64,000 nt of DNA from positions 1-64,000 of the forward strand of contig JAJEKB010001172.1 in the NCBI GenBank assembly GCA_022393335.1, written 5' to 3'. The DNA comes from Macrotrachela quadricornifera (lineage: Eukaryota; Rotifera; Eurotatoria; Philodinida; Philodinidae). The notes under the pieces are model-generated. The model saw nothing but the letters and a program-made list of their open reading frames with translations. It was not told the origin of the DNA and searched no databases. Below are positions 1 through 22,489 of this stretch, in pieces (the stretch's first letter is position 1; the number at the start of each line of letters is the position of its first letter). Position numbers and translations under genes: made by a program.

Positions 1-2355
<2,355 letters not shown>

Positions 2356-3881
2356 ATTTATAAAAACGGAAATTAAGAGAATATTCTATGGTAACATGTA
2401 ATCATGTTATATAGAAGAAAATGATAAGAAATTTTATTTATTTAAAAAATAAACCATTTGAGATGTCATCATGATAATAAAAAAAAAAAGATGAATTTGG
2501 ATACAAAATGATTCATCATATCTGACAGATAGTTCCATTAGAGAATGACAAATATTTTTATTTGATTTTTATTTAAAAATTATTCAATATCTAGAAAATT
2601 CTTATTAAGAAAAATGGAATATATTGGAAAAAAATTATTTAAAGAAATATTTTGATAAATAAAGAATGGAATTATTGATAATGAACGACCTCTATTGAAT
2701 GAATAACAATAATGCAATGATATTCAATATCTAATATATATAGGTTTTATATATTAAAACAAGCATCATTCATTGAATTCAATAAATTTTGAACTTTTTC
2801 TTCGAACATATATCTTCATAATAGACACTTGATAAATCCCTAATTAACCATTAACAATTCAATTGTCATAGAAAAAAAAATAGTGACAAATATTGCTTTC
2901 TAATGACATTTATTCTTTATCTAAATCATGATTTTAATTTAATCTGATGAAACTTGATAACTATTGAAGACAATATTAATTTATTTCAATATTGACTCCG
3001 AACTGAATAAGTGACAGAAAAAAAATTCATGCTGTTATATTATAATTTTTTTATTAATCTTTGATTATGTCAAAGCTATTCTTAGATCTTTTTCTATCGA
3101 TAAATTGATTTGCTTGTTTTGACAGATGTTTTATTTACGTAATCATTGTTCTCTTGTAGTTCCTACTAGAAAATGTTATACCACCTGGTGATTATTCTTG
3201 AATGCATTCATTTATTCATCTACTCTTTGCTCCTAGGTCTTTCTTTTTTTTTTTTTTCTAATAAGATATTGGAATTGATTTGCTCAATAAACGGCTAGAT
3301 ATGCATACACGTGTTTTGTCTGTCTATTGCGCGAAAAAGAAGGAGACATATAACGAATTGACAGTCTTCGTTTCCCTTTTGATTATGTATTCATTTCATT
3401 AAAGAATAAGAATATCAATATTTGATAGCATAGTAAGTTGATTTTCTGATTTATTTGTGATGAGAAAGAATATATATGTATGTATATAATTATATAGCAT
3501 GAAACTAATCAATTTGGATTTTGTTTATATAAATATTTTTCTTGAAAAGTATTTGATAATTTTTTTGTTTAGAGATTGATTATGCTTGCCTAATGAGTAT
3601 CAATAAATTAGCAACTGAAATTGGCGCCTTATATTCTTTTTGTTTCTCTCTCTCTCTTAAAACTTTTTTGTATATAACAATAGCCTTATGAGATACGTTA
3701 TTTCGTATTTAATTGTAATGAGATTGGTTTTTTATAGATTCTATTCAGAATACTGAACATTCTTTATCAGATAAACGTTGTTCTGTAAGTAATAAGGTAT
3801 GTTTGTAAAATTTTTTCATATGAAAAAAGAAATGTGTGACACCAGATGGTTTCAATTTTTAATGTCTATTTGATTTCTTAG

Positions 3882-3913
<32 letters not shown>

Positions 3914-5350
3914 TGAGTTTCTTTTTGTTGTTAAATGGATATTGATCATAGTAGGTGTATATATGCCTTTTAAATAACTATTTAGCATATTTCATCGTTT
4001 ATTAATCGTCTATGAAATGAAATGAATCGCTATTCTCTTTTTTTGTAGATCATTTTCTATATTTTTTTTCTTGAATATGTTAATGGTGATGTTGTTACTT
4101 GCTTGACAATGTCATGTTCTTTTCTATCAATTGATCTCTCCATCATCTAAATTGTTATTATGATTACTACATATCCGTTATCGTTATTGCTCTATCTCTC
4201 TTTTCTATCTTATTTATCGCATATTATCGATACAACGTGTCCTGTACAAGAGCAAGAACACAATCGTCGACGACAACCATATTAGTATTAAAAAAAGGAA
4301 GAGAGAAGTGGTACCGACGAAGGACGCGTGATCAATGTGTTTATCGAGAAATCAGTCTTGTTGTACTGCTTTTTTCTCTTGTCATCATCATTCTTTTTCT
4401 ATCATTTATTTATTATTACGTATCACAAGTATTATTATTTGATTAGTTTAAGAAATGAGGATGCTTCAGGTAATTAAATTTATTATGTTATTTTCCTATT
4501 CAATATACATAGCATATTTTATTTGAGGAAAAAAAAATTATTCTTCTCTTTGATTTAATTACAAAACAACGTGTCAAAAGATAGAGAAATTGTCTCTGAT
4601 GATGTACAGATTCTAGACATTTGGATTTTTCTTTTTTTTTTTTTGTATCTCATAGCCAAATGGAAAAAACATTATTATCAATGACATAAACAATAAAAGA
4701 GAGAAAAAACTTAAGATAATCATAATAAATGTATATTTCGCCAAAAGACAAACAGCTGAAGTCAATGAGCCGAATGTTGGTACTAAATAGAAAGTTCGAC
4801 GAACAAATGCTAATCACCGCGTGTGTGTGTGTGTGTGTTCAGTTCTTTTTTTTCTCAGAGAAAAAAAAATGACGATAGCGTCACAAATGTCAAGCAAAAA
4901 ATAAACGAAATATCTGTTTCCTGTCGTCTTCTCTCGGTCGAGCATTGATCAACAAGCTTGTCGTCCGATGAACTGATTTGCTTCCTCTTCTTATTCTGGA
5001 TGAGCGAGTGTCTAATAGGATTTATGCAAATCAACTAGTACTTCTACATCATCATGTTTTCTTCATTCTATCAGAAAAAAGAAAGGAATATATACATTAA
5101 ATATATCCTCATCAATGAAATATCGATTATAATCAATAATCTCGATTAGTTTTTCTCGACAAATTTTATCGATATAGCAAAAAAAATTATTATTATTATT
5201 TTTTTTGTTAAATTATCAAATATGAAAGAGAATCGATATAATGAGAATTAAAGAAAAAAAAGCGACAAGGGTGTCAGCTCGGCATGGCATCAGCCGGTTC
5301 CGGTCGTCGATTTTTTTTTCTATTCTTATTGTTCTCATACAGACAACACG
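2356..5350. other. Intergenic region between divergent MAP4K and ELAV-like genes
   Basis: About 3 kb with no convincing coding exon. It must hold both 5' UTRs and promoters. It contains low-complexity tracts: alternating TA near 3893-3914, a GT run near 4822-4837, and CT/AG-rich stretches. The 69-codon open frame at 4237-4446 has no recognisable domain and is not called. Confidence 0.6.
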
Positions 5351-7837
<2,487 letters not shown>

Positions 7838-9258
7838 TCCATCCAAATAGTTTTTTTTTCTCTCTTCTCTTTATTTCTATATGTGTGTTATTGCTTCAAT
7901 TGTGTGCTCAGTTTGTGTCTTTCTTCTTTATTCAATGAACAAAACAAAACAAAAAAAAATACGCCAATCTTCATATAACAGTTTTATGTGTATGTGTGTA
8001 TGTATACATAAATGAAGAATAGACATAAAAAACAAAGAAAGAAAGTACAATATATTTTCTTGATATTATTATTAATTAGAGTTACAAATGATATTGATAG
8101 TTTTACAGCTGTTCTTTTATTCTATATATGCGGATTAGTATAGTGACAATAGCATCAAAATAAATTGGCTATATTTTTAAATAGGAAAATATCAATTGAA
8201 TTCTTTTTTACATTTATTAGTGAGATGTAAAAAGAGATTGTGTTAGAGACGATAAATGTTTAATATGATATGTCCAATGAGTATGATTATTTGTTAACCT
8301 TGAGCATTTTTTAATGAACAGATGGTTATAAAACAATGCTTCTTGCTATAATTCCGTTTTTTTTGCGTTCTTTTGACAAGAAAAATAATCTAAACCATCT
8401 GGTAGACCAGTAAAATGTCTACCATCTCTCCATATCATTACACACTGACGAACAAGAGTTCTCTGGCTTATATGCATGCCTGTACAATTGATTCTATTAC
8501 GAACATATTGTCTGAGTTATTTTCTTCTCTTTACTTGATTTTTTTTTTACTTATAATTATACAGATAGTTTGAGAATCAGATCAGCTGTAGGATCGAATA
8601 CAGTCCGCTACTTGTTGTATCATCATGAATGTAAATGACAGATGGTAATCGCTCTCAGAAAAAAACAAGGCACCTTATTCAATTGCTCGTAGTATATATT
8701 TTTTTTTGTCATTTAACGTTCAGAAAATGATTAAACATCTAGTTTATATGATAAAATTCAGGTAAATTAATTTAAAATTTTTTTTAGTATAATTATTTTA
8801 TTTTTGTAGTCTCTAAGAATAAATAGGTCGGTAATGAATATAAACAATATATATATATATATATATATATAATTATATCAATCAATTTTTTCTTGAAGAG
8901 GCGGACAAAAACCAGATCTTTATTTGGTTCATATAAATTACTTATATTTCTTTTTTTAGAATTATTTTATCCTTTACACTGGCAACAGCTTGTATTCAGT
9001 GACAGCTGTTAATGATGAAGAGTTAACTAAAAGTGAAAGAAAAAAGAAAGATGATCAAAATTGCTACTACGCACATACGTGAAACGGCTGATGCATACAT
9101 TGTTATTTCCATTCTTTATCTTTACTTGTCTTTCACGTTTTTTTCTATATATGTGTGTGTGTGTGTGCACAAGGCATATACTGGCATGACACCATATTGT
9201 TTGATAAAATGGTGCAATCTGTTGCATGTGCACCAAATATTTTTTTTTCAGATCATCG
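7838..9258. other. Intergenic, ELAV 3' UTR and CBFA2T 5' region
   Basis: No coding exon recognised. It presumably carries the ELAV 3' UTR, which has T-rich runs as is common for autoregulated ELAV messages. It also has a TA dinucleotide run near 8847-8872, a GT run near 9150-9166, and a splice acceptor at 9251 just before the first coding exon of the next gene. Confidence 0.55.
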
Positions 9259-10610
9259 ATGCCAATTGATTCAAACGAAATTTCAACTTCATCATCAGTA
9301 ACAACAATAGTTTTACCATTGATGAGTACATCAACAACAAATACAACTACAACTACAACAACAAGTATTAGTAATAATAGTGGATTATCATCATCAAGTC
9401 ATATACGAACACCAACACCAACTCGATCAATTTCTCCTTTACAATCATCATCAAGACAACTAGATAAATTAAAACGTTTTTTAAGTACATTATATCATTT
9501 TGGTTCGGATATATCAAAAGAAATAGGCGAACATGTTCGAGCATTGATATTAGCTTTAGTTGTAAGTTTTGCACTTTTTTTGATATCGATACTTGTATAC
9601 CGAATATTGAATTGAATGAGAATGAGACCAGGTGGTTTTTTTTTACTGGCTTCTCAGAATTGATGTCGGGAATGTGAGGGAGGGATAGAAATACTTTCAT
9701 AATAATAATAAAAAAAAACTATAAGAAATGAAGAAGGTAGGATAAAATACATTTAAAATTTAATACAAAATTATATCATTTATTTAGAATAATGCTCTAT
9801 CTGTTGAAGAATTTCATGCTAAAGTACAAACAGCTACAAATTTTCCATTACGACCATTTGCATTACCATTTTTAAAGGTAATATTTAAATAGAAATGTAA
9901 GAATTATGTCTTTGTTTTTATTAATGTATTTATTTGAATGAATTTGATGAGTATTGAAATAATATAAATATACGCTACTTAGCATTCAGTATGAACATAT
10001 CTTTTGGAAATTGCTTTTGAAAGTACGGAAAAGAATCATACACTAGATGTATCTAATGACGACATTTTTGTACTGAATGAGAAGTTCTGTATTGAAATAA
10101 TTAAAATTATTTTTTAAAGAATTATTTGATGAATTTATTTTAAAAGATTGAAACTTCATTTGATATTGAAGGCATATCTAATAATTACAATATTTTCTTT
10201 TTGAATAAAATAGATTAAAGTCTAAAACAAAAAAAAATTGATTTTTTAATTTTTAGTCAACATTACCATTCTTACAAAAAGATCTTTCACAATTAGCAAA
10301 TCAATCGAAACAATCAGCAAGTCAATTTATTGCTCAACATGAAGAACTTATTTTATTACCGCGTGATATATTTGAAAGAAGCAATAGTCCATCAACTTCA
10401 AATTCTAAAGAACAAATTAATGAAAATAGAAAGAGAAAATTATCTGATGAGTATGTTTAATTATTTTTCATTCATTCATTGTTTGTTTCTTTTTTTAATA
10501 GTAGACATGAATTTGATGAACGACTTTATGCAACAAAACGTTCATCAGCTAGTCTAAATAATAATACTAATCATCATCATCATCATCGTTCATTTGTTTC
10601 TTCAAATATA

Positions 10611-10641
<31 letters not shown>

Positions 10642-12080
10642 TAATAACATCAACATCAATAAGACGTGATATTCGAGATAAAGAACGAGCATTCACTGCA
10701 TGTAAATATTAGATTATTTTAAAATAAAATTAAAATTTTTTTTTTTTTATTTAATTAAAGATCTTCGTGAATATAGTTCTGATTTAAAAGATATTAGTGG
10801 TAAAAATATAGAAGATGATTGGAAAAATGCAGAAAATGTATGTTCAATTTTATTTTCATATTATTTCAATATCTTATTTTATTTTCTTAAAATCAGATGC
10901 TTAACTATATTCTTGAAATGGTTACAAAAGCAAAACGAATTTTATTTATGTTACAACAAAAAGATAGTCATCTTCGTCGCCTTATTGAATCACATGATCT
11001 TGAATGGCGACGAAGACATACTGATATATTAACACAAACTGAAGATCGTATTGTTGAAGTTCGACGAAAAGCAGGTAATAAATAAAATTTTGTTTGAACT
11101 ATTTTACTGGTAATTATACAGACTGAATTAATAGATTTAGATGGATCTTTTATATGAGTTCAACAGAGAGATATTCGATTTTAGTTCATTGTCATCAACA
11201 ACGCTGACATACTGACGTTTACCAAAATAGTGAATATATACTACTTGTCGTCACATTCATGTGTCAGCGTTACATTTTCATTGGATATCAATTTGAATTT
11301 TGAAATTATTTTGTATATGAATATGTATAAAGAAAATAAGTTTTCTCTTAGTATCATTATAAAAGCAAGATTGAATATTATCTATTATTTAAAATTACAT
11401 ATAAAATATTCTTTCTATTTTTATTTTTGTGTTTCTATAGAAGAAGCTGTTCTTGAAATAAAACGTCAATCAATAATTGATTTACAAAAAGCTGTTTCAC
11501 AAACAGAACAAAAATCCAATGAAATATTACTTCGTGAACGTGAACAATATCAACGATTAAATCAAGAATTAAAAGCACAAACATTTGAAGAAGCATATAC
11601 ATTATTTAATCGACAAGAAGATGGACCAGAAGTAAGACTTATATTAAAAAAACAAAAGAAATTATTAATTCTTCTATTTCGATTTCTTATATATATTAGC
11701 AATGTTGGCATTGTGGTCGTAAAGCTATTGAAACATGTTCTGGTTGTAGTATCGCTCGATATTGTGGTCAATATTGTCAACATCGTGATTGGGAATTACA
11801 TCAAAAATTATGTGGACCTGATTTAAAGCGAAAACTTAATGATAATCCACAATTATATCGACATTCGATTTCAAAACTTAATAAAAATATGTCTCCAAGT
11901 CAACAGAAAGAAACTTCACCTCTTAATATTACACGTAAAATTAATGATACAATACCAACAACACCATATCTTAATGTTTCATCACCATCAATTCTTGAGA
12001 CAGTGATGACGACTAATACTGATGATAAAACTGAAACAGAAAAAGAAGAGATAACTATGGTGAAAACTGAAAATGTTTAG
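9259..12080 (+). CDS. CBFA2T/ETO (MTG8, nervy)-like corepressor with TAFH and MYND domains
   Basis: Nuclear scaffold that links DNA-binding factors to HDAC/NCoR corepressors (family knowledge). Coding exons: 9259-9561 (acceptor at 9251), 9788-9877, 10257-10450, 10502-10701, 10761-10837, 10897-11074, 11441-11631 and 11700-12080; 537 aa. NHR1/TAFH spans about 66-165 ([44 protein letters not shown]). His and Asn runs lie in the linker. NHR2, the oligomerisation helix, follows at about 280-330 (DDWKNAEN, then [14 protein letters not shown]). The NHR3 coiled coil is about 348-411 ([20 protein letters not shown]). The MYND zinc finger has C413, C416, C424, C427, C433, C437, H445 and C449 ([12 protein letters not shown]). 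All four nervy homology regions are present in order. The tail is Ser/Thr-rich. The upstream exon is presumably 5' UTR. Confidence 0.95.
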
Positions 12081-13414
12081 TGTTTTTAATAATGTGCTAT
12101 GCTTTTATATTTAAAAAATCATAGTTTAGGTGCGAGAAGAATTGTTTTGTTTTTGTATAAAACATGTAATCTTTCAGTTTTCTTGTTTTGTTTTGTTGTA
12201 TAATGTATGTGGATATTGATAAAAAGAGTACTATTATTAATAGAAAAACAAATCTTTATCATATTAATGAGATATTCGAATCTATTTAATATATAAAGTT
12301 AGAGATAAAAACTAGTTATTGGAATCCATATTTCCATTTAGGTAGTAGACTTTCACACAGCCGATTTTATTCTAAAAATAAAAAAATAAACTAATTTTCT
12401 GATAATTAGCCAATGACTAATTCTTCATGACCATATTTGGAGCTGTGCGAGTATTACAATTAATGGAAAATCAAGACGAAGTAATTATGTCTTAAATATA
12501 TTAACTTTTAAGCTGTTTGTTTTGTGGTGTATTATAATTTTATTTTTCATTTTATATGTTAATAGTTTTTGGATATATGAACATCTTTGTTTTCTAACAC
12601 ACAGTACAATTACGTCATTGTATCTTTCTCTTTATTTTGTTTCGTATAACACTTTTCTCTACAAAGACTGAATATATGGTTCTTCTCAAACTTTTGCCTG
12701 TCTAACATAATGTGTCATTCTATTTAGGTTCAACTCTCTCTCTTGACTCTATTTTGCTGTAATAAACATTTTCTTTGCCATTGTAGTCTCATACTTTTAT
12801 ACCACCATACTCATCTTTAGTTTTAGAAGTTGCTAAATATTTTACTGTGATTAAAATCATGTTACGACACTATGTTAGAATTGATCCAAGCTATGATATT
12901 TTATGCTATACTTTAGTTTCTTTTTATGTCAGTTGAAAATAAATATTTTATACAGAATTTCACTGGAAATTTTTAAAAAAAAAATGAATATCAAACGCTG
13001 AAAAATGAAGAAACGAAATTAATTTGTTAATAGATTTATTTTATATGAGATATTGTTAGTTCTGCTGTCTTATTTTAATATTCAATAATCGAATGTACAG
13101 ATTCAATTGTAATTAGTGTTCTTTAACAATTATTTTGATATTAAATCGATCTATCTTTAAAATTAGAGAATTTTATTGAGACGAATATAGTATGTGAAAA
13201 TATTCCATCATTTAACTTGTACAATGGTAAGTTTAAAATACATTAATATGGAAATTCGTGCCATATCAGTATGTATATATCCAGCTAAGTCTTATTAAAT
13301 TGGATATCTTTTCATTATTGCGTCAAATTACTTCAATGTTCCTAGATTAGTGTTAATAATTGGAAGTTTATTTATCGTAAACTAGTCTAGTGCAATAACA
13401 GACATCGTCAAATA
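12081..13414. other. Intergenic, CBFA2T 3' flank
   Basis: AT-rich sequence with frequent stops in all frames. No conserved protein segment, tRNA or clear repeat boundary seen until the palindrome that follows. Confidence 0.5.
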
Positions 13415-14535
13415 CGATCACAAATCTGGTATCCTATCAATCATATATCAGAAGAACTCTTACATATTTTTTCAGCTTTGATTTTATTAGAAAAAAATTT
13501 TGAGACCATATCTATATATGATAATGCATACATTTTTGCTCATGTAGTAGTATATTGTGACCTTGAGAATTTTTATATCAAACACTAGATTTTCCTTTTA
13601 GAGAAATACAGGAATTTTCAGCATCGTTAGGATCAATTTTTTATAGAAACTCTTAAACATTGTTTCAGTGCAGCAGCTCGTTTTCCTATGAACCACAAAT
13701 GATAAGACTGAAAGTTTCTCAGAAACTGTGCTGCCACTCCTTCTATAAAATGCACTAGTTTTTGTCCGAAAAGGTCGTTCACCACTTACGTTTTATAGGA
13801 ACGACACATTTTCATACAAACAGTCAAAAAAAATTGTAGTATTTCAAGGTTTTCATTATTTAAAGTTGTTTTTCATAAAGAATAAGCGTGATTTTTAGAA
13901 TTAGCATAGAAAGATACATCAGAAACTTTAGCTTTCATCGTAAAATATTTTTCATTAAAATTTGGCCTATACGAGGGTACAGGTTAAGATACAAGAAACA
14001 TAGCTAAAGGAGAGTAGGGATCAAATTTTGTTGGAAAATATTTTACGACGTAAACTAAAGCTTTTGATGTATTTTTCTATGCTGATTCTAAATGTCACGC
14101 TTATTCTTTATGAAAAACAACTTTAAATGATGAAAATGTGTCGTTCCTATAAAATGTCAGTGGTGAATGACCCTTTCGAACAATTTTTTATGGTGTATAG
14201 GAAAACGAGCTATTGCACTGAAATAATGTTTAAGAATCTGTGTAAAGAAGTAACGCTAACGAGACTAAGAACTTCTATATTTCTCTCGAAGGAAGATGTG
14301 AAGTATTAACTATTAATATGCATTTCGTAGAGCAAAGCAAGGTACATCTATTCTCATAGTTTAAAATTAGAAACAAGTGTTTGATATAAAAATTCTCAAG
14401 GTCACGATATACCATAACATATGGATATGGCCTCAAAAATTTTTCTTTCTATTAAAATCAAAGCCAAAACAAATATGTAAGCTTCTTTTTGATATATGTT
14501 TCAGGTATGATTGATGGGATACCAGATTTACGATC
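13415..14535. repeat. Large degraded inverted repeat (foldback-like, about 1.1 kb)
   Basis: Two arms of about 550 bp, reverse complements of each other, flank a spacer near 13970-14020. Matching blocks: ATCACAAATCTGGTATCC at 13418 against the complement of the segment ending at 14534; GACCTTGAGAATTTTTATAT at 13559 against 14388-14408; AGGAACGACACATTTTCAT at 13797 against 14130-14150; and AAAGTTGTTTTTCATAAAGA at 13862 against 14105-14124. The arms carry several indels and look roughly 75-80% identical by eye. There is no transposase frame. It could be a foldback or MITE-like transposon, or an inverted duplication. A transcript across it would form a long double-stranded RNA. Confidence 0.8.
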
Positions 14536-15613
14536 TTATCTCGCAATATCTTTTGAAAAAAAGTTGGCAAAATGAACTTCTCTGGTTCCAATGAAATGGA
14601 CATTCGACAGCCATGCCATTTGCCAAAATGCATCCTGACGATGACCATCTCCACTTCGTTTTTACTAGTCAAAGAAAGATTCTTCAAATAGCAGTATTTG
14701 ATAAAACTAATGATTAACTAAACCTAACTAAGGTGTACATTAATATAATCATTCTAATAAATGATTCGTTTTAGTTTTGAGCCTTGACTTTTATACAGTG
14801 TCATATTAAATTTTCATTGTTAGTGCTAATATCTGACCATTAATAATTAAATTATACTCTTTTAATAAAAATAAAATCAGTCTTCTAACTGAAGAGGAAA
14901 AAAGCCAATCAAAAGAGCAAGATGTTAGATTATGTGCGACAAATATTTTGTTCTTTTCAACATACAAAAAAAAATATGCAAATATTTTACTTGAGAAGGT
15001 CATTCAGTTAAAACAAGTGTCGTTTTTCAAATGTTTTTTATTTTATCTAAAATCGACACATGATTGATTTAGCAAAATACAACCTAAAAGTACAAAATGG
15101 AAGATCAATATGTATTTAAAACGTACTATCACAAGAAGAAGAATATTATCTTTCTAAATACAATATTTTATGATTAATAAAAATTTGAATAATAAAATCT
15201 AGATGACGCCAGTAGTTGATTAAAGTAATAACAAAAACTAAATTTTATCCCAATATATTTCTAATATTTGAATTATATTATATGTGATTTATTATGCATA
15301 TTTTTATTCTAAAATAAAAATAGATATGCATAAACAATGGTGTAATTCGATCCAATGATTAATTTGACGCCTACGGACAATGGGCGTGTCGAAATAAATA
15401 AATAACCATTCATATATCTTATTAGTCAACATTTTTTTTTGTTTTGTTCTTTTCCTAGGAGTGATGTTGTATTTTTGTAACCCGTTGAAATAATACATCA
15501 TCACAGTTATTATCAAAAGACAAATAAAAAAAAAATACATACTTCTCTACCTATCTGTTTTTATCATTTTTCCATACGTTCTATAGAAAAAAACATCCGT
15601 GAATGATTCTGCA
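14536..15613. other. Intergenic, upstream of HDHD5-like gene
   Basis: AT-rich, with only short random frames (for example minus-strand frames at 14806 and 15304) that show no domain. I see nothing specific in it. Confidence 0.5.
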
Positions 15614-18533
<2,920 letters not shown>

Positions 18534-21500
18534 TAATGAAATATGTGTCCGTACAACAAAAATCATAATCTCGGTGATTTATTCCGTTAAAGTGATGAAG
18601 ATCTGAAAATAAGAAAAATTTATTTTTCTATGTCCCATTTATTTATATTAATATTAATTGCATAGATTGATCCATCACATTTTACTTCTTAGTTTGTTTT
18701 CAATCAGATAGTTTTATGTTCTTTCCTTTTCTTTTTTTTTTACCCCCTTTTCTTTTCTACCAGTAAGTTCTCGTGAGAAACAGACAAATCTGTTTAAACA
18801 TATACATATTTATTTATGTGTAGTCGAATTCTTTACAGACGTTTGTTTTTCTTGTTAAACAACTGTTTCTTGTAGATGATGACGATGATGATATGATTGT
18901 TTTGTAGGTCAATTGAGAACATATCGATTTAATAAAAAAAAAAGCACTGTTTAGTTGCATGAAAATGTAAATTATTCATAAACTTATATGACTTATTTAA
19001 ATCTTATTATTTAAAAAAAATCTTTGAAACTACAAATTACTATTGATTGAACTAAAATAATTGCAATATCGGATATTTTGTAAGTTCCAAGAAAAACTTA
19101 ATTTTGTTTTTTTGAAATCTGTACCATTAAATTTTTTATAAAAATGACACTAAAAACTCTTATTGAATTGCTCAGATAATTTTTGTTTATAAAATTAAAA
19201 GTATTTCACTGTGTAATGATAAAATATCTCATTATTCTTAGTGAAACAAAAATGTATATAATATTAGTTCATTGGCATATAGCTCATTATCAATAAATCA
19301 TGAAATCTTAAAGTATTTTTTTAACATATTTAGTGGAATACCAAAGCAAAGGTGATCAAATATTTTGCCACCAAAATTGGTGTCTTCAACAAAGTGAAAC
19401 AACATCATATACTAATAGAAGGTTACAAGAATGATGCTAACAATATTTTCATTGGTTTGCATGTATGGAATGATGTTCTTTTAACTCATCGACATTAAAT
19501 CACCTGGATTCTTCTATTTGAAATAATGTCAACAAAAACATCAGTTATTTAAAAGACAAAATACAAGAAGATTTAAAGAACAAAAAGAATTGTACTAATA
19601 AATTATGTTCGAAAAACGATCTATTCATTTATTTAAAGAGTTTGTGCAGTTTAACAACACAATGACAATCATATTTTAAATGAATATGTATGATTTTTCT
19701 ATTATTTTAGTTCAAATTTTTTTGCGAAAGATATCATTATATCAAGAGAGATTTTGTTTGAAATAATAAGAAAACGTTTATTGATGTCATTATACTTTTT
19801 GTCTCTTTCAGAAAAGTAAAACATATCACCATCATATACTGATAGTCTTATCAAAAGTCATGCAAACAAGTCGATAAAATTTTGTTTTGTCATTCTTGTA
19901 GAAAATTTGACAGTGCATATTTTTAAAAACAAAGTTCAAATTTTTATCATAGATTTCGACTGAGATATTTTTCAAATATCTAGTCTTACAATCGTATCAG
20001 CTCGTCTGATGGATATGTAACAAAAAACAAATCTATCTAAATACTACATTTTTCTTATAAATATTTGATAGTAGTATAGTTATTTGATTTTTTAGTATTT
20101 GATAATTGCCAATAATTCGTATAAAATTAATAAAAATAATGGTCTCATTAACCGCTTACATATTGTGACTTTCAAGTGTCATCGTATCACTTACTATCAT
20201 ATAAAAATTGAAAAATGATTTTATCATTTATTTATGTAAATGATTAAATTATATTGTCACATATATTACTAATGAATAGATACAATCAATGACCAAATAG
20301 GCTATAGGGCAAGGTGTAGCAATTACTGTATCTCGTGTTTACATAACATTGGAAGGGCTTTAGAAGTACGAATATTACGTGGGCAAATTTTTAGTTTCGA
20401 ACCTCAAGCCGATCCGACATTGAACACACTAGTAATCTTCTATTAATTTACTCAACTAACAATAAATTTTATCGCTGATTTTTCATATATACTACTGTAT
20501 AGCTGTTATGTCAAAAAATTATTTAAATACGGAAGTTTTACAGAATGCGTAGAAATTACTTTTGTTTATATATAGAAACGATTTTACTTAAATTATTCAA
20601 ATATGATTGAGAATCTAATTCAATAATACTTGATCATACATCTTTGATAATGTATTATTTGTTATATACAATCACTGGATTTTTACCAGGGAAACCTAAG
20701 AAATAAATTAGAGAGTACTTGCACGAGTTCTGATAGTTACTTAAACAGGAAATCAAGTAAATTGTAATATATTTACATTAGAATTAGTTATGAGGCAGTT
20801 ACTTTCATTCAAAACCCATTCGACAAATTTTGAATACTTTATTATACAGTAAACGAGTTTTTAAATCTTGCGTGACATCATATTGAGTATTGACTGTAGA
20901 TGTGATATTCAGAAAAAAATGTGATAAAAACTATGATGAAAACACCAATCAGTCTCATATGCGCGATGTATACACTGTCTACTATAAGTATCACCAATGG
21001 TCAAAATTTAAATAACCAGGAAACCAATAAATGGTAGTAAAAGTCAATCTTTTTAATCCTGTGCATAGAGTATCTCCAGATGGGCTAGTGATAAATTCGT
21101 GATTTTTTTTGTGCGGTAGTGAGTATTATCTACTGAAGCGGAACTGAAGTTATTAAAATTTTATATTTGGAATTACAAAAGATACCATAATTTTTCAATT
21201 CATCCATATATATATTCAATCTATTAAGTCACTCCCATACAATTCAGGCGAATTTCTAGATATACTCATATCACTTCATCACACTTAAGACGCTCACGTA
21301 ATACTGTGTGCACTTCATATGTGTGACATTTGAGACACTTAATGCAAGTGTAAGTATGTGTATGAAGGCATATGTCTCGTATGTGTCACCAAGTATAATG
21401 GGATGACGTGGGATTTAGTTTAAAAATAAATACAGTCCATGCAGACATTGATAAAATATGGAATATGTCAGTTCTTAGTCATCGTATTATTTTATTTATC

Positions 21501-22489
21501 AGAATGGCATTAATGATACTGATGTAAACAAACAATTGTGAGACTTCTTGTAATCAATATTAAGAAAGAAATAGACCAATATGTTATTTCATTCTTCTAT
21601 TTTATATTGATTGTTACAAAATAATAAAATATATTAATAAAATCAATTGATTAGATTTTATTTTGAAAATAATACACAGTTCACTTTTATTTAGCAAATA
21701 TGATTTCATCCGATAGATTTTTATTTTTAGATATTTAAAAAAAAATAAAACATGTTCACATAGAAACGACTATTTAAAAACAATATGAAATGAAGAAAAC
21801 TTACAATCAGACTTGGGCCAATAATATCATTATTCTGCTATGTATATGATAATACCGTACATAGTATTCATATTTGTGTATCTTGCGAAACATTTTTTTC
21901 ATCGACATGTATCATCAATAGACATTATTTCATATATAAAAATTTTATTTTTTATGTGAATTTAATTAGAAAAGAACATTTCATGTATATTTGATGGAAA
22001 TAATTTAATAGCACAACACACAAGAAGATATTGTGTGACATGTAGATTAGAAAAAAATCTTTATCAGTTGACATGTATAAACAATTGGTTCGTATTTGTC
22101 TTCAACATAAAACTAATTTTATTATAATCCAACAATTAATAAAATTATCAGAAGTCAGTTTCTATCTCAATCTTATCATGATAATAAAATATTTGATTTA
22201 AAGAAAGATCTTCATTATCATCTAAATTATAATTAAAATCAATATATATACAAAATCTTATTAAACAATCTTTTACAACTATTCTACTATTAGTTGCATA
22301 ATCGTCGCATTGTAATTTATCATTAATCAATGTTCGTGGATCATTTATTAAACATTATCTATTTATAGCAGTTAGTTTTGGCATCAATTTTGTTGCTTAT
22401 AAAGTTGCTGCAATCAATCATGTGGATATTATGGTTCTTCATGTTGCTTTGTATGGAAATGAATTTATGATTACAGATCAGGCAAAAAG
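18534..22489. other. Gene-poor intergenic region
   Basis: About 4 kb of AT-rich DNA with no exon I can support. The start will include the HDHD5-like 3' UTR. No open frame over 60 codons appears before 22148. The minus frame at 22148-22330 has no recognisable similarity. The sequence near 21290-21400 is rich in GTGT/CACA motifs but shows no clean repeat unit. Confidence 0.5.

Noticed and set aside
3893..3914. TA and GT dinucleotide runs here and at about 4822, 8847, 9150, 29590, 37276, 59329 and 63831
   Set aside because: Ordinary microsatellites in an AT-rich genome; noted in the relevant regions but not treated as separate findings.
4237..4446. 69-codon open frame between MAP4K and ELAV genes
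   Set aside because: Repetitive Arg/Thr then Phe/Leu-rich composition, no splice context and no domain; more likely 5' UTR or random.
11230..11440. N-terminal part of a 198-codon frame upstream of the NHR3 coiled coil of the CBFA2T-like gene
   Set aside because: It is intron sequence read through: a clear acceptor at 11440 precedes the conserved [11 protein letters not shown] block, and the residues before it are low-complexity.
20395..20425. TTCGAACC-type sequence resembling a tRNA B-box
   Set aside because: No A-box at the right distance and no acceptor-stem pairing on either strand, so not a tRNA.
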